In this document: positions 1 to 12,747 of the stretch, piece after piece
Numbering within the stretch: the first letter of the stretch is position 1
Layout: each line of letters starts with the position of its first letter
NCBI RefSeq assembly: GCF_016808335.1
Contig: NC_053149.1
Location: 15,613,714 to 15,677,713 of the forward strand
Direction of reading: 5' to 3'
Length of the DNA stretch: 64,000 nucleotides
Origin: Panicum virgatum
Taxonomy: Eukaryota; Streptophyta; Magnoliopsida; Poales; Poaceae
Notes under the pieces: model-generated
Seen by the model: the letters and a program-made list of their open reading frames with translations, nothing else
The model's database searches: none
What the model was told of the DNA's origin: nothing
Position numbers and translations under genes: made by a program

Positions 1-7
1 CAACAGT

Positions 8-165
8 GAATCCAGATACGTTTTTAGACCGGTGTAGACACATTTACTAAAGCGCTTCTATCTAGATACGTTCTTGGATATCGTTGACACGTTTAGGATA
101 GCGCATCAGAAGCTAGATACAGATGCCACATCGATTTTCACGTAGATACGCTTCTTTAACGGCTC
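8..165. repeat. Left subterminal repeats of the CACTA element
   Basis: Repeated degenerate copies of AGATACGYTT and GACACRTTTA recur every 20-40 bases in both orientations. They match the repeats near the right end (11590-11995), which pairs the two ends as one element. In this superfamily such repeats bind the element's DNA-binding protein. Confidence 0.75.
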
Positions 166-208
166 AATGAATTAGTGTCGTTTTACAAATTAAAAAAATG
201 TAAAACTA

Positions 209-280
209 CTGCCTGACTTCGAACTCAAAACCTGTAGTATTGCAGGCACGTGGCATACCAACTGAGATACAACATTGTTT
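209..280 (-). other. Degenerate tRNA-like segment (1 of 4)
   Basis: On the minus strand an A-box-like TATCTCAGTTGG (complement of 258-269) is followed about 40 bases later by a B-box-like GAGTTCGAAGTC (near 215-227). This is the spacing of a tRNA D-arm and T-arm. The stems are imperfect, so it is a tRNA-derived relic, not a functional gene. It lies inside the CACTA element just after the subterminal repeats. Confidence 0.4.
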
Positions 281-285
281 CGCCT

Positions 286-1617
286 TGCTTGAGTTATTTT
301 TTGTAAAATATCTTTTTCTCTAGCAAGCTAACAATAAAATCTAATCCTCGAGTCTTCCTCCTCTATCGGATCTATTCCTGGCTGACATTCTCGTCCCCTC
401 ATGAGCACGGAGGGCCGCCCCTGAATCGACTCCTCACATGAGGCCGTGGCTGTGGCAGAGCACTGGATGTGAAATCGCACTCGATCGTCGCTGGGCACGC
501 AGCAGCCTGCAAGTGAAGTGCGCCGCGCACATCAACTCCTCTGCATTGGCCTTGCACGGATCAAGGTGATTTTTTATTATTAAATTATTCAATTCAGTTC
601 TCGTTTGTAGTCTCATCCTTCGCATATGAAGATATATTATACTAGCTCTAGTAGTCTATCTTCTTTGTCATGTATGGTTCCATTATTTAATAAGTAATTG
701 GTAATTTTGTACTCTTTTGTCTTTTGTATACATGCTATGAATTGGTCTGCACGTATAGTCTTTCACGATCAAACTAGTAAGTCTAGAAAATATAAGTAGT
801 GTGTATATCATTTCTAATTGGTCTGGTTTGCACTGCAGGGGAAGAGCTTGGGCGATTGGGCAGGGCAGCTGGACACGGACGGTGATCAGCTGAAAGGGAC
901 CACTAGGACACCAAGCAAGGGCAGTTGATTGGTGAGGATTAACTAAACTTGTTCTAGTCTGTAGCATGGTATTATTTTTAGTTAATTGATGTGTATGTCA
1001 TCCCTGAATATCATAGCTAATTATATATTGTGTATAACATTTCTAATTTGTGACAAGACAGTAGACAAATTGGTTAAAGTTGCTCAATTAATTTCTTAAG
1101 TTCAGAGACGAACCATCTTACTTGTTCCTTCACAATTCAGTCTAGCGATACTATAAACGATTTTGTACTTTTGGATTGGAGTTTTTTTACTATTGATATG
1201 AGAATTTCCCAACTCTATAATTTTAGCTCCACGATTATGGCCCATTGTTCATTTGTTTATGGATTGTAGATTTTTTTAGTTTGTTAAATTTTTTCTTGCA
1301 GCTAGCAATTAGCAAGCAGGTCATTTTACTTGGTTTTATGCAAAATTTTGTAGCATGTAGGAAGCTATTTTATCCTGATCCTATGCCAATTATACAAGCA
1401 AGTCAACCATTCTGTTTCTATAGTGCTATATATGTGTGGTAGAAGAATCGGAAATTTAAAATTGACTGAGATTTATAATGCTAACTTGTGCTAGTATGAT
1501 ATTTTGTGCCTTAGATAAGTTCATTTCAATTATATTTATTTTGGCATACAATGAAAGTAAATACCGCAACAAATTTCTTAACTATTTTAATTTCATCAGT
1601 ACAGATTATCATAGGTG
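286..1617. other. CACTA non-coding leader region
   Basis: No convincing coding sequence is seen. The stretch is AT-rich apart from 340-600 and short ORFs in it look random. It lies between the left subterminal repeats and the TNP2-type gene, so it probably holds the promoter and 5' untranslated region. The AG before the start codon (about 1613-1614) could be a splice acceptor of a leader intron. Confidence 0.4.
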
Positions 1618-4600
1618 ATGGATCGAAGCTGGATGACTAAACCAAGAAGGGAACCTGCTTACAAAGATGGAGTGGACCAGTTCCTCTCATTTGCTTTCCG
1701 TGACCTTCCACATGATAGAAAGATAGCATGCCCTTGCATCAATTGTGAAAATAGAGTTACCCAAAATCGTGATGAAGTTGAGACTCACCTAAAATGTGAT
1801 GGTATTCTTCAGGGTTATACAGTATGGAATCACCATGGAGAGGAGTATGACCCACCATCATTTGCATTTGCTCATGTGCCAGATAACGATGGGAGTATTC
1901 CTACTTTGGGTGTTCCAGTAGAAAATAGCCATGGAAGATTGGATGACATGCAAGGACTACTACAGGCTGTATTTCTTCCACCAGCAAGCTATGAATCACC
2001 GTCAAGTATGTCTGGAGCCGAATTAGATGATATTCAGTCTAATTTTACAAATATGGAACATAATATAGCTGAGGATGTGATGAGTCCTGCACAAGATAAT
2101 ACTACCAAGACAGAACATGATATGTATGCAAGCTTCTTCAAGGATGCACACACAAGGTTGTACCCAGGTTGTGAGACATATACAAAGTTGTCATTTTTAG
2201 TCCATTTATATCACCAAAAGTGCTTACATGGTTGGACACAAGAATCCTTTACATCCCTGCTTGGTATATTATCTGCTGCACTTCCACCGGAGGAAAATCT
2301 ACCTAAGACATATAATGAAGCAAAAAAAATTATCCGTGCTTTTGGTCTTGACTATGTGAAAATCCATGCTTGTCCAAAAGACTGTATGCTTTTTCGAGGA
2401 GATAGAGCTATGCAAGAGACTTGTCATGTATGTAAAAGCTCTCGATGGAAAGATGGTGAGAAGAATGGATCTCCAGCACAGCCGAAAAGGAAAAAGAAGC
2501 CAGCAAAAGTGTTACGTTATTTTCCTTTGATACCAAGAATCCAAAGGTTATTTGCAACTAACAAAACTTCGGATGATATGCGATGGCATGATGAAGGCCG
2601 TACAAAAGATGGCAAATTGCGACATCCAGCGGATGGGGAAGCTTGGAAGGATTTTGATAGAAGATATCCTGATTTTGAAAAAGATTCTCGAAATGTACGC
2701 CTTGGTCTTGCAAGTGATGGATTTAACCCATTTAGAAATTTGAGTTCAAAGCATAGTACTTGGCCAGTGATGCTCATTCCTTACAACCTACCACCTTGGA
2801 TTTGCATGAAGCAAACATCTTTAATTTTGTCCATGATCATTCCAGGACCAGATTCTCCTGGGAATGATATTGATGTATACTTGCAGCCATTGATCGATGA
2901 GCTCTTAGAGTTGTGGGGGGGGGGGAGTGGAAACAATTGATGCCTCTTCTGGGAAGAAATTCAGTCTCCGAGGTGCATTGTTATGTACTTTAAATGATTT
3001 TCCAGCATTAGCATACCTCTATGGATGGAGCACAGGTGGTACATATGCATGTCCCTCTTTGTGGTGCATCAACAAAATCTTTTTACCTGAATAAAAGTAA
3101 AAAGACATGTTATATGGGTCATCGTCGATGGTTGCCACCAAATCACACATATCGAAGGCAAAGGGGGCAGTTTGATGGGACCCAAGAGACTGAAGAAGCA
3201 CCTAAAACGATGAGTGGCACTTCAGTTCTGACAATGTTACAAGGCAGAGAGTTTGTGCTAGGGAAGAAGGACTGCACTAATAAGAAGAAAGGTAAAAAGA
3301 AAGGCAAAAAAGCAATAAGCATGACGGTTTAGAGTTTGTGTTGGGGAGGAAGGTCTGCTGTGCAAAGAACAAAGGCAAAAACACCAAAAAACATGACGGG
3401 AACAATCAGCAGGGCAAGCGTAAAAGAGGACAAAGTAAGAAAAAGTTAAATGGGAACCATGATAAGAAAGAAAAGAAGCTAGAAGATTGGTTGAAGAAGA
3501 GGTCAATATTTTTCATGCTACCATACTGGGAGCACAACAAACTAAGACACAATCTAGATGTAATGCACATAGAGAGAAATGTGTGTGAAAATTTGATTGC
3601 AACTTTGTTGGATATTCATTGTAAAACAAAGGATGGTCTTCAAGCATGACTAGATTTGGTAGAACTTGGAATTCAGCAAGAACTTCATCCTGTTGTAGAT
3701 GACCAAGGAAAGCAAACAGTACCTGATGCACCATTTACTATGTCTAGAGAGAAAAAGGAGATGCTTTGTTCAGTAATACAGAATATTAGAACACCAGATG
3801 GCTATGCCTCAAACATTTCTAGGTGTGTCAGCATGAAAGACTGCAAATTGAGTGGACTAAAGAGTCACGACAATCATGTTTTGCTACATGATATTCTTCC
3901 AGTACCACTTCGATCAAGTTATCCCAGCATAGATGTGATGAGAATAGTCATCGAATTAGCTGATTTCTTCAAGAAATTATGCTCGAAGGTGTTAGATGTG
4001 CATGAACTCGGCAAACTCCAAGAAAGTATCGTGCTGACACTTTGTAAAATGGAGAAAACATTTGTTCCATCATTTTTCACTGTAATGGTACATCTGATGG
4101 TGCACTTGGTCGAAGAAGCAAAACTTGGGGGCCCTGTGCACTATCGATGGATGTACCCTCTCGAGTGGTATTTCTTTATCTTTTGCTTTGTCATCTTCAA
4201 TAATCCTCAGAAACAACATATTTTCTTAATTGTTTTTAGATTCTTTGTTCGGCTAAAGTCACTTGTGAAGAATAGAGCTCACCCAGAAGGTTCAATTGCT
4301 GAAGGATATAAAACTGAAGAATGCATGACTTTTTGTTCAAGGTTCATACAAGGAACTACACGTTTCACAAGACCATCTAGAAACCCTGAACCTTCAGACA
4401 TGATAAAAGACATGTACCTATTCAATAGTGCAGGTGAATCAATTGGAAAAGGTAGCACTGTTGCCCAATTTGACAATCAGCTTCTTGTTCAGGCGCATAG
4501 ATATGTCTTGCGAAATTGTGATGAACTTGAATGTTTTTGCAGGTGAGTTGTATAGCATTCTGTTTTTTATTAGGTTCACATAACTTGATGAAATGTTAGT

Positions 4601-5307
4601 ATATAATTTATTATCTTATTGTAGAGAATTTTTGGATGAGGAGAAAATCAAACATGGCCCTCAACAAGTTTAACACCTTCTACCATAGAGAAGTTGATTA
4701 ATGTGCACTTTCCTGATTGGTTGGAACAAAAGGTAAATCTTAAAATAAAGTTAATATCATGATTTTAGTAGGAGAATCAATGTAATTATTTCATTATGTA
4801 CATGCTATACTTGATGCTGGTTCAGGGATCACTGAAAAGATCAGAGCATTGGCTGGAAAACCGAGCAAATGTGGTGTGCGGTACAGTGGTTATATTGTCA
4901 ATGGTTTCAGGTTCCACACAATGAGTCGTGAGGCTGGGTGCTTGACACAAAACAGTGGCATAGTGAATATTGCAGAAGATGGAGTTAACTATTATGGCAG
5001 ACTATCAGATATAATAGAATTATCGTACAGAGAATACAAGGTAGTGCTTTTTAAATGTGACTGGTATGATGTCCATCACCGTGTTGGTTTACAAAAAGAT
5101 GATTTTGGATTCACTCTTGTGAATTTTTCTTGAAAAATACATACTGGAGAAAAGATGGAGCATGATCCATTTGTATTTTCTTCACAGGTGGAGCAAGTTT
5201 TCTATGTTGAAGACCCGAAAGCTAAAGGATGGAATGTGGTGGTGAGAGTAAAGCCACGAGATCTTTTTGACATGGGTGATGAACTATCATCAGATGGAAC
5301 AGATTAA
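1618..5307 (+). pseudogene. TNP2-type CACTA transposase, degraded
   Basis: The product would cut and join the ends of the element in the nucleus. The N-terminus starts MDRSWM and has a Cys/His-rich transposase-associated domain (residues about 1-75). The tnp2 catalytic-type region follows (about residues 165-440, with the YPGC motif and CPKDC...CHVC cysteines). DUF4218-like sequence is at 3530-4540 and DUF4216-like sequence at about 4820-5300, the usual family order. Breaks: a frameshift at the 11-G run (2915-2925), another near 3050, a TGA at 3647 and one at 5131 where arginine CGA is expected, and a frameshift with stop near 4670. Likely introns are about 4165-4239, 4543-4624 and 4732 to about 4825. 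The GTG at 1615 is only an upstream in-frame codon; I chose the ATG at 1618. Confidence 0.88.
3249..3400 (+). repeat. Imperfect 83-bp tandem duplication inside the TNP2-type gene
   Basis: The segment starting GAGTTTGTGCTAGGG at 3249 is repeated from 3332 as GAGTTTGTGTTGGGG, and both copies end near an ATGACGG. The duplicated part encodes a lysine-rich linker. The copies have diverged by substitutions and small indels, and a stop lies at their junction (TAG at 3330). Confidence 0.7.
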
Positions 5308-6705
5308 ACGAGCCTGTGCTTTCAGTTCCTTTTAGGCTCCTAGAATGAATAATTTGAGCATTTTTCTTTTGATTTGGCAAAGAATTTCAGCATGTTAAAG
5401 ACATGCATGCATTGCTTATCTCAATGTTTATTAGATGATTCATAACCATCAGATTTTTTTTATGACCAGTACTGTCATATATGAAATGTCCCTCCCTATG
5501 ATATGTTTCTGTTGCACAGTAATGTGTATACCAGCGCAAAAGGCAGTGAATTGTTTCTCAAATCTGAAGCTAGGAACAAACTATCATATCATGGCATATA
5601 CTTTCTGGATGCGTAATGCACACGACTTCAAGCAATCCATTGTTTAGTGTTCAAAGACACATTTCTTAGCCAGTTTCCTATAATGTTCTGTTCTCGAGTT
5701 CGTGAATGATGTGCATTTGGCTTGGCAGTATGCTGTGCCAAATAAAGATTATGGCTGAACAGTAGCAGTTGGGAGGAGTGGAGGCATTCACATGAAGTCT
5801 GCCTGGATCTAGGCGTAAACAAAATTAATCAACAAAAATAGGTCTTGAGGGAGGAATCGACCCTCAGACCTCTAGAAAATTACCGATTGAGGTTAGCCAT
5901 TGAGCTAACAACCTATACTGGCCTATGGGCACTTTTAAAATTATTATAATGATATTTATCAAGATTTAAGAATACATAAAAGATCAAATGATACAGCTAT
6001 ATAACAATGGCTCCACAGCATGGGACGAGAGGAGTATCACATTGACAAACTCGACCTCCTATGGCATGAGTTGGAGCAACAATGATAACACAGAAGAGAT
6101 ATGGTAAGAGGAGAGAGCTTGATGGTTTACTAATAAAAGAAAAAAAAAGTTAAAATAAGGTGCGTTTCCGATCCATCCCTATATTTTAGTTCTTAACTCT
6201 ATTATTTCCAACTTTCACATCAGTCAACCTAATCCCTTAGCTTTTGTTTTTAGTCAAACTAGTTCTTATGCTCATTCAAACTAGTTCTTGTGCTCATGTG
6301 GTATTTCTTGCTACTATGAGAATAATGCAAGTATCCTTTGTCATATTCACCTCGCCCCCCTCTCCCCGCCACCGCCCTGGCGCCACGACAGCCGGCGCTT
6401 GCGCTCCGACTCCACTGGTGCTTCCTCTTCCATTACCGTAGAGCGACCAGGCTCAGGCCTTGCCTCTCGCGCGTCTTGTGCGTGCTTTGCGCCTCCCGTG
6501 TCCCCGCGCCCCGTGTCCGAAATCACTTGCCACGGTTGACCTCACGGCTGAGAAGAGGCCGCGGCTGTGAAAATTATAGTAAATTCAGACTGTTTAAGGT
6601 AAAGTACACTTTTTTGTGTTCACTAATAGGTGACCGGATTTGTTACAATTTAGAATCAGGCAATGCTTTTTCAAAACACGTGCATGCCACACGTGCATTT
6701 TACTA
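5308..6705. other. CACTA inter-gene region
   Basis: This follows the TNP2-type gene and holds no supportable coding sequence. It includes a tRNA-like segment (5842-5915) and a GC-rich patch (6345-6560). Short ORFs in the GC-rich patch overlap in several frames and look like composition artefacts. Confidence 0.5.
5842..5915 (-). other. Degenerate tRNA-like segment (2 of 4)
   Basis: On the minus strand TTAGCTCAATGG (A-box-like, complement of 5897-5908) is followed by GGGTCGATTCC (B-box-like, complement of 5852-5862). The B-box sits in a GAGGG/CTCCC-type stem resembling a T-arm. This is the best-looking of the four copies, but the acceptor stem is not convincing. Confidence 0.5.
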
Positions 6706-6959
6706 CTCCCTTCGTTCCAAAATATAGCTACATTCATACTTTTTCAAAGTCAAATCTTTTCAACTTTGACTGCAACAAAGTAATTATAAAGATTAATAAT
6801 ATAAAAATTATGTTAGTAGATTTATTATGAAACCAACTATCATAATATGTAACATTTTCTATATAATTTTTTTATTTTTAGAGATATTTTTTGGTCAAAG
6901 TTCAAAAAGTTTGATTTTAGAAAAAGCTATAAATGTAAATATATTTTGGATGGAGGGAG
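6706..6959. mobile_element. Stowaway MITE (TA target site)
   Basis: The left end reads CTCCCTTCGTTCCAAAATA and the right end is its near inverse, TATTTTGGATGGAGGGAG. The flanks are TA (6704-6705 and 6960-6961), the target duplication of Tc1/mariner-type Stowaway elements. It is 254 bp, non-coding, and inserted within the CACTA element. Confidence 0.93.
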
Positions 6960-8173
6960 TAGTATATAATAAAAGGATGGAAAGCTTTTCAAAAAAGCAT
7001 ACATTTTCACAAAATAAAGAATTCACGGTAAATGGAGAGCAGCCGCATTAGTGTTTTGTTTTTTTCCTGCGAGCCACCACTCTATCAGTTCTCTTCTGAA
7101 TATTTTTTTTCATTTACCGCCACAATTTTTCTTTCCTTCCCACTTTTAATTTGGGAGGGAACAAGGATCTGACTTACAGTCCTTATCTCATCCCACGAAC
7201 CCCTCCATCTCCCCGAAACCCCACCTCCCGCATCCTGCTCTCTCCTCTTCTCCATGCCCAGGGTGATCTGAACTCCCTTCTCCGGTTGTATCTTCTCCAT
7301 GCGCAGGTGATCTCAATTTCGATTCTCCTTTTCCTCTTCTCCTGTTAAATCAATCTAGGGTTTCGGAACAGATTCCCAATGTGTCCAATCACGGTTTGTA
7401 GAATGCAGTGCGCATGAGCGATCTTGGGGCAGTCGTGGAGAGGGGACCCAGAGCCGAGGCGATGGCGATCCCCTGCCCATATCTGCGTGACCCCCACCTC
7501 TGAACAACACATGCACAGCGATCCCCACCTCGGCCCAACCTGTGCTCCTACCTAGATTGAGGAGTCTGCTTTCGTAGTTCAGATTGAATTAATCAGATGT
7601 TTTCTTAATCATAGGCTAGTTAGTTGGTTGTTCCAGATTTTTTTTTGCATCCTCATCCTTTACTTCTGCCGCACCTCCACATGAATCCCATCTCTTGAAG
7701 TTGAACCATTAATCTCTGATATTTGTGTCACCATATAGATCGAGACATCTCTCTCTCTCTAGGCCAAATTTCTGCCGTGGTTCCTGTATCTATCATATCT
7801 GTTAGCTCACTTGGGAAGTAATTATGGCCATGAAAGACTGGGACGGGAAGTTATTTAGTTATGTGTGCTGGATGCTCATTTGTCTCCATATATACACCAT
7901 TATAAATAATAAATGGTGCATCAGTTGACCTAGACCTGCAACTTGCAAACCTAGTTTTTGTATTTTCTGTGGTATTAGACCAATGGTGGCAATGTTGTGT
8001 GTATGAAGTACTTGATTTAATTGGTTTTTGTTGCACACATTTCATATGGTTTCAGTTCTTAGTTATGATTGAAATTTTGTAACCAAGGTGTTTAACAGTC
8101 CTTTGGCAGGGCACAAGTTCTACTATCATTAATCCACTATTGATTCCTATTGTTTTTCTTTACCAAAGAAATT
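6960..8173 (+). promoter_or_regulatory. Probable promoter and leader of the second CACTA gene
   Basis: No ORF is supportable. The 7150-7350 stretch is pyrimidine-rich and leader-like. It holds a short duplication, TCTTCTCCATGC near 7248 and again near 7289, each followed by CAGG and TGATCT. A leader intron is plausible between about 7310 and the start at 8174. No clear TATA box was found. Confidence 0.35.
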
Positions 8174-11100
8174 ATGGCAAGAGGGCCTCTACAAGTTCGA
8201 AACTTGAACCTTGATGCTGCAGTACTCATGCAAGGGAATAATGCCTGCAATGAGCATGTCAACGAGGACAATTTACAGGGACCTCCAGCGGTTGATAATG
8301 CTTTACCTGGGTTGCCTAAGAAACCTGCAAGGCCTATTAAGATGATCTGTAAGTTTGACATATTTTGTTGCACACAACTATCTTTCCTTGATGTTTAACA
8401 TTTATGGATCATATTATGTTCCATGCTTTAGGGCCAAATGGAGAGGTGCGACAAATTCTAGGGGATTTCAGAGTTTCAGATTTGTTGCGGTCACGTGGAG
8501 GAAAGGTAATGGTGGGGACTGATGAAAATGGGGTGCCAAATGAAAGATCAGCTTCTATTTTTGGTCAGTACCTTGGAGACCTGGCAATGAAACCAAACTT
8601 TGCACCATTGCACATTGAAAGATGGGATAGTAAACTATTCCGTGGTTATAAGAAGAGCATAATTAGAGATGTTGAGGTAAATCCCTATTGCCAATGTGAT
8701 TCTTATGTTTGATATGGGTGCTACGTGCTAATAGTTTGCTATTTCTATTGAAGGAGAAATTTATCTATCCTGCTGAAACAATACAACTTACGAGGGACTG
8801 GATCCTACGAACTGTTAACAATAGATGGAGAGCATTCAAATCTAAGTTGAGGAAACAATACTTCAATCCACAAGAAAGGTCCCTGGATGAAATAATGAAA
8901 GATAAGCCAGAAGATGTCAATGAACATCAATGGAGTGCTCTTGTTGGAATATGGTGTGAAGAAAAACATATGGTGAGCCTCAATATCTACCATTTATATT
9001 GTGTTCCAATACCTGTGATATAGAAATTACAGATTCAGTTTACTATATTTGCAGCGATTATGTGCAAAGAACTCTCGGTGCGCAAATGAACAGAAGAATC
9101 CACACACAACTGGAAGAAAAAACCATGCCAGGCTGAAAAAGGAGATGGTGATACTTGCTCTCTTGTAAATTTTGTTGTTATATGACAATTTAAGAGGGTC
9201 TTCTAATTGACAATTATTGGAACTTCATCTTACCATGTTTTGTAGGAAGAACAAAAGAAAGGAAGGGTCCACAGGATTGAGTTGTGGGATAAAGCTCATA
9301 TGAAAAAGGATGGCAGATATGCTAATCGCAATGTGCAGATAGTAATGGTATTTTTCCTTTCTTATTATCTGCATTGAATCTAAAATTAATTTTGTAATTT
9401 AATGCCTCTGCATATGCTCATTTCAAGACGGATTACTAAAGATAGCACAAACTATTAGTTGACCAATTACTACACACATGCCTCCCCATAGTCCTGCAAA
9501 CTCGCATTAGCCATCTAATTTATAGGCTGCCTTGGCTGCTGGCTGCTGCTATGTCTTACTATCCCCATTAACTCTTCTTTAGGGCTCTCTAGCATTTTTG
9601 TTTTCAAAGCATGCATATCAAAATGTGGAGCTCATGCACAATGTCCTCATGTTCAACAGGATACCTCTTTTGAAGAACTAGCAAAACGGAAAGAGCAGAA
9701 CAATGGCAATATTTCAGCTGAAGATTATGATGAGGTGTTTGATAATGTCATTGCTAAGGAATCAAAACCACGTGGGTACTATGATGATAAGTATTGGAGC
9801 CACATAAAGGTCTCTCAAGGTCTAGCTTTTATCGGGCAATCTGTGAATGAAGTCAATCACTCCGAAATAAAAGGAGTGAAAAATCAGATGGAACACATGA
9901 GTGATAAGGTGGACCGCATAGATGCATTCTTGAAACAAAAGTTTCCTAGAGAGGATTGGATAACCAAAATGGTGGCATCAAAAAATGATAATGTAAGCAC
10001 CTGTGCCATGTCTTTCCTTTGGAAGAGATGACTGAGATATATTTATGCGCTATGTGCCATGTTTCATATGTTCTGTCTTTATTTTTATTTTTTAAGTGAC
10101 GTGCCCTATTTTTTTAGGTTGAAAGAGTGCGTGACAATGATAACCAGTCTGATTCTAATGATAGTGATGAGCATGATTCTAATGACAGTGCTAATGCTCA
10201 GCCTCCCAAAACTACTGTGCAGGTGATGTAGTGTCTAATTCATTTAGTATTTTATCCACAACTATCAAATGTAAGATCTTGTTAATTGTTTTGAAACTAT
10301 CATGGTTAATTACAACATGCAACCATCATGTTTTCAGAGTAATATTGAAGCCACTAAAACCAACAAGGGTTATGCTAATTCATCTTCACATGAGAGCATG
10401 GCTGCAAGGGTATGTTAGCACATATTCTATCATAGTATAGACCATGCCAATAACTTTTTACAATACTTTTTAAATCATGCAACTGATCTGAACATTAATT
10501 GCAGCCTGTGCATATTGAGAATCGTAGTACAGGAAATAAGAGCTATGCAGGTTTAGCTTTACGTCGTGAGTACCTAACAAAACTAGTACAAGTATGTCCA
10601 GAGCATGACTTGAAGTAACTTGACAGTACAGCTTCCTACGGACAACAAAATTACATGTTGATGATTCATTTCTATTACAGGGATCTCAAAACAAAAAAAG
10701 TAGTGGATCATAGTCGGCCAGTATCCGTATGATTCTATTTGCATTGTTATTATTTTAAACAAATGTGGTTACATGTTCAGATAAATAATAGAATGCAATG
10801 TCTCCAATATGGTAGGAACAAAAGCAAGTCTATTTGATGTCAATGAGGCATGAAAACAAAGCTGTGGCCAAAGGAAATTTAGTGGCTACCGATAGCACAC
10901 ATGTGGTCGGTGGAAACATGCTTGGAAATGAATATGTCGCTGTTGCTGTTCATGTTGTCAGTGACATTGGGGATGAGAATTTGCCTAGACCATTTGAAAA
11001 TATTCACACAGTAAGAGATGCCATAGGCTATGTTATTACTTGGCCAAAATCACGTGTAAGCTTATTTCCATACTGATCAAGTACACTCCAGTTGATTAAT

Positions 11101-11184
11101 TTTACTAAATCTTGTTACTGATTTCAATGGTTCCATATTTTTTAGGTGAGAAGGCCTAAGATCTCAACTCCAAGACGTGCATGA
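8174..11184 (+). CDS. CACTA-encoded Transposase_24 (Ptta/En/Spm) type protein, multi-exon
   Basis: The second gene of the CACTA element, related to the plant Ptta/En/Spm transposase family, is thought to act in transposition with the TNP2-type protein. Phase-consistent exons: 8174-8348, 8432-8676, 8754-8972, 9055-9147, 9246-9347, 9660-9992, 10118-10222, 10338-10409, 10505-10591, 10681-10713, 10816-11055 and 11146-11184. The second exon reads GEVRQILGDFRVSDLL. The third has the conserved WRAFKSKLRK and GIWCEEKHM. The sixth has the RGYYDDKYWSHIK block. The last two encode the typical tail with VGGNMLGNEY and LPRPFENI. One in-frame TAG (10711-10713) separates exon ten from the tail, so either the protein ends there or the gene is lightly damaged. 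The other exons are open. Confidence 0.78.
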
Positions 11185-11589
11185 CAACTTGGTGATTGCA
11201 TTCTTCGGTTGTTCCCACAAAACCTATTATGCTTGATTCTTCGTCACTTTAAATTGTTATAATCTCCTCTCCTTTTTCTCTTACTTTGCAGACAAAAGAT
11301 CTCATGGACTGAAGATGGTGGATCAGCTATTATACTGTTTTCTGTGTAAAGAAAACTCATGCATACCTAGGGATAGTTTCTAGATAGATTTATGCTGCTT
11401 GACAAATCATGCAAGCCTGAAATGACTGTGTATATACTTTATTTCGATGGATGTTTGATTGTATTAAATGCACTTGTTCGTAATACAAGTTTATTGCCTC
11501 TAGTGACTGCAATGGCCTTATGTTTTGTGGACCTATACTGGAATATTTATTGCAAATCTCCATGTTTGTCAAAAATTGTTTGAGGGTAT
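11185..11589. other. 3' flank of the CACTA gene
   Basis: AT-rich sequence after the last stop codon. It probably holds the 3' untranslated region and polyadenylation region. No coding signal was seen. Confidence 0.4.
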
Positions 11590-12009
11590 ATTCATTTTTA
11601 ATACGAGCACAATATGCCAATGTATCAGCGTGGACCACTATTTCTAAACACTGAAGCACAACGTCTCTACATAAGTAGATACGGATGTAAATACAGTTCT
11701 AAAAGCACATCTATGTTTCTTAGCACGCAATAGAACGTCATTACATAATGTGTCTACATTGGTAGATGCGCAATGTAAATGCATGTACTAAAACGTGTTT
11801 ATATGTGTAGACACACATCTAGTGTAGCTACAAAGCGTCTCATCATTTCTAGACACGTTTAAACAAGCGTCTCTACAAATCTTGACACGGTCCATGCGGA
11901 GACGCTGCAGATACGCTTTGCTAAAACATATCTACACTCCATTAGAGATGAAGTAAAGCATAGCTATGACAAAATTAAAGCGTATCTATAGAGCTTTTTT
12001 CTTGTAGTG
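11590..12009. repeat. Right subterminal repeats and terminus of the CACTA element
   Basis: Many copies of GTAGAYACG-type and GTCTCTAC-type words occur in both orientations, for example near 11670, 11800, 11855 and 11930. The sequence ends in CTTGTAGTG at 12001-12009, the terminal inverted repeat. Confidence 0.85.
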
Positions 12010-12747
12010 AGTATGAGAAATAATGAATAATCTTAGATGACAACTAAGTATGATTAGATGAAATATACTGATACAAAATATTTGGGAAAGAAAAAGGTGC
12101 AATTGATGCACTCTTGTATCACGAGCACTGCAGATCTGCAGCCATAAGCCAGGAACCATGAACCATGAACCGTGGGCCCTTGGTCTACGAACGTAGTCTA
12201 GCTAAGGTTCAGCAATAGCGTGAGCCTTATCCTCTCTTTCTTCTCACCATCGTCACTCGCAGCCTCTCATCCTTCTCTTCTACCTGCACCAAAACCATGG
12301 AGGACGGCACACAACACAGGCGGCCACGGCCAACGACAGGGAGAGTCCGGCGCCAATTGAGATGCAAGACTGTTGTCTTGGCGCCTTGAGCAGCTCTCGA
12401 CCTGCAGCCGCTGCCTGCTTCTCTTATGCTGGAGCTGGTTCTTCTCTTGCCGCCGCCGCCGCTACTGATTTCGGGTGGAGGAGGGGAAAGAGGACGGGGA
12501 AGAAGGGGCGCGCGCAGCCTTGGCGCCAAAGGGAAAATAGAGCGCACGCATGGACTGCGCGCAACGGATCCTCGTCATCGTCGACGAGCGGCAGCAGCTC
12601 GCACAACGCGCCCCGAGAGCCATCGCCTCGCGTCGGAGCACGCGCCGCTGCCGTAGACAAACGAAGCGACGGCGAGATTCTCTTTCTTCAGTTAATGACT
12701 GTCACGTAGGACAAAATCGCTGATGTGGATGTATATAGACGGCAGCC
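12010..12747. other. Unassigned sequence between the CACTA element and a solo LTR
   Basis: 12010-12200 is AT-rich and shows nothing. 12230-12720 is GC-rich with overlapping ORFs on both strands (for example 12227-12547 minus and 12362-12709 plus). None has a recognisable domain. It could be part of a first exon or a captured gene scrap, but I cannot support a gene. Confidence 0.4.

Larger units (their letters stand above)
1..12009 (+). mobile_element. CACTA (En/Spm) transposon, left end outside window
   Basis: A large class II element. The right terminus reads CTTGTAGTG at 12001-12009, which is the inverted form of the CACTACAAG end used by CACTA elements. Both flanks carry short subterminal repeats built on AGATACG and GACACGTTT (8-165 on the left, 11590-11995 on the right), as expected for transposase-binding regions. 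Between them lie a TNP2-type transposase gene and a Transposase_24-type gene in the same orientation, the usual two-gene content of plant CACTA elements. The left CACTA terminus is not in the window, so the 3-bp TSD cannot be checked; the right flank begins AGT. The element has accumulated stop codons and a Stowaway insertion, so it is probably no longer autonomous. Confidence 0.9.

Noticed and set aside
5842..5915. Functional tRNA gene
   Set aside because: A- and B-box-like words are present, but the acceptor stem does not pair convincingly and the segment is inside a transposon.
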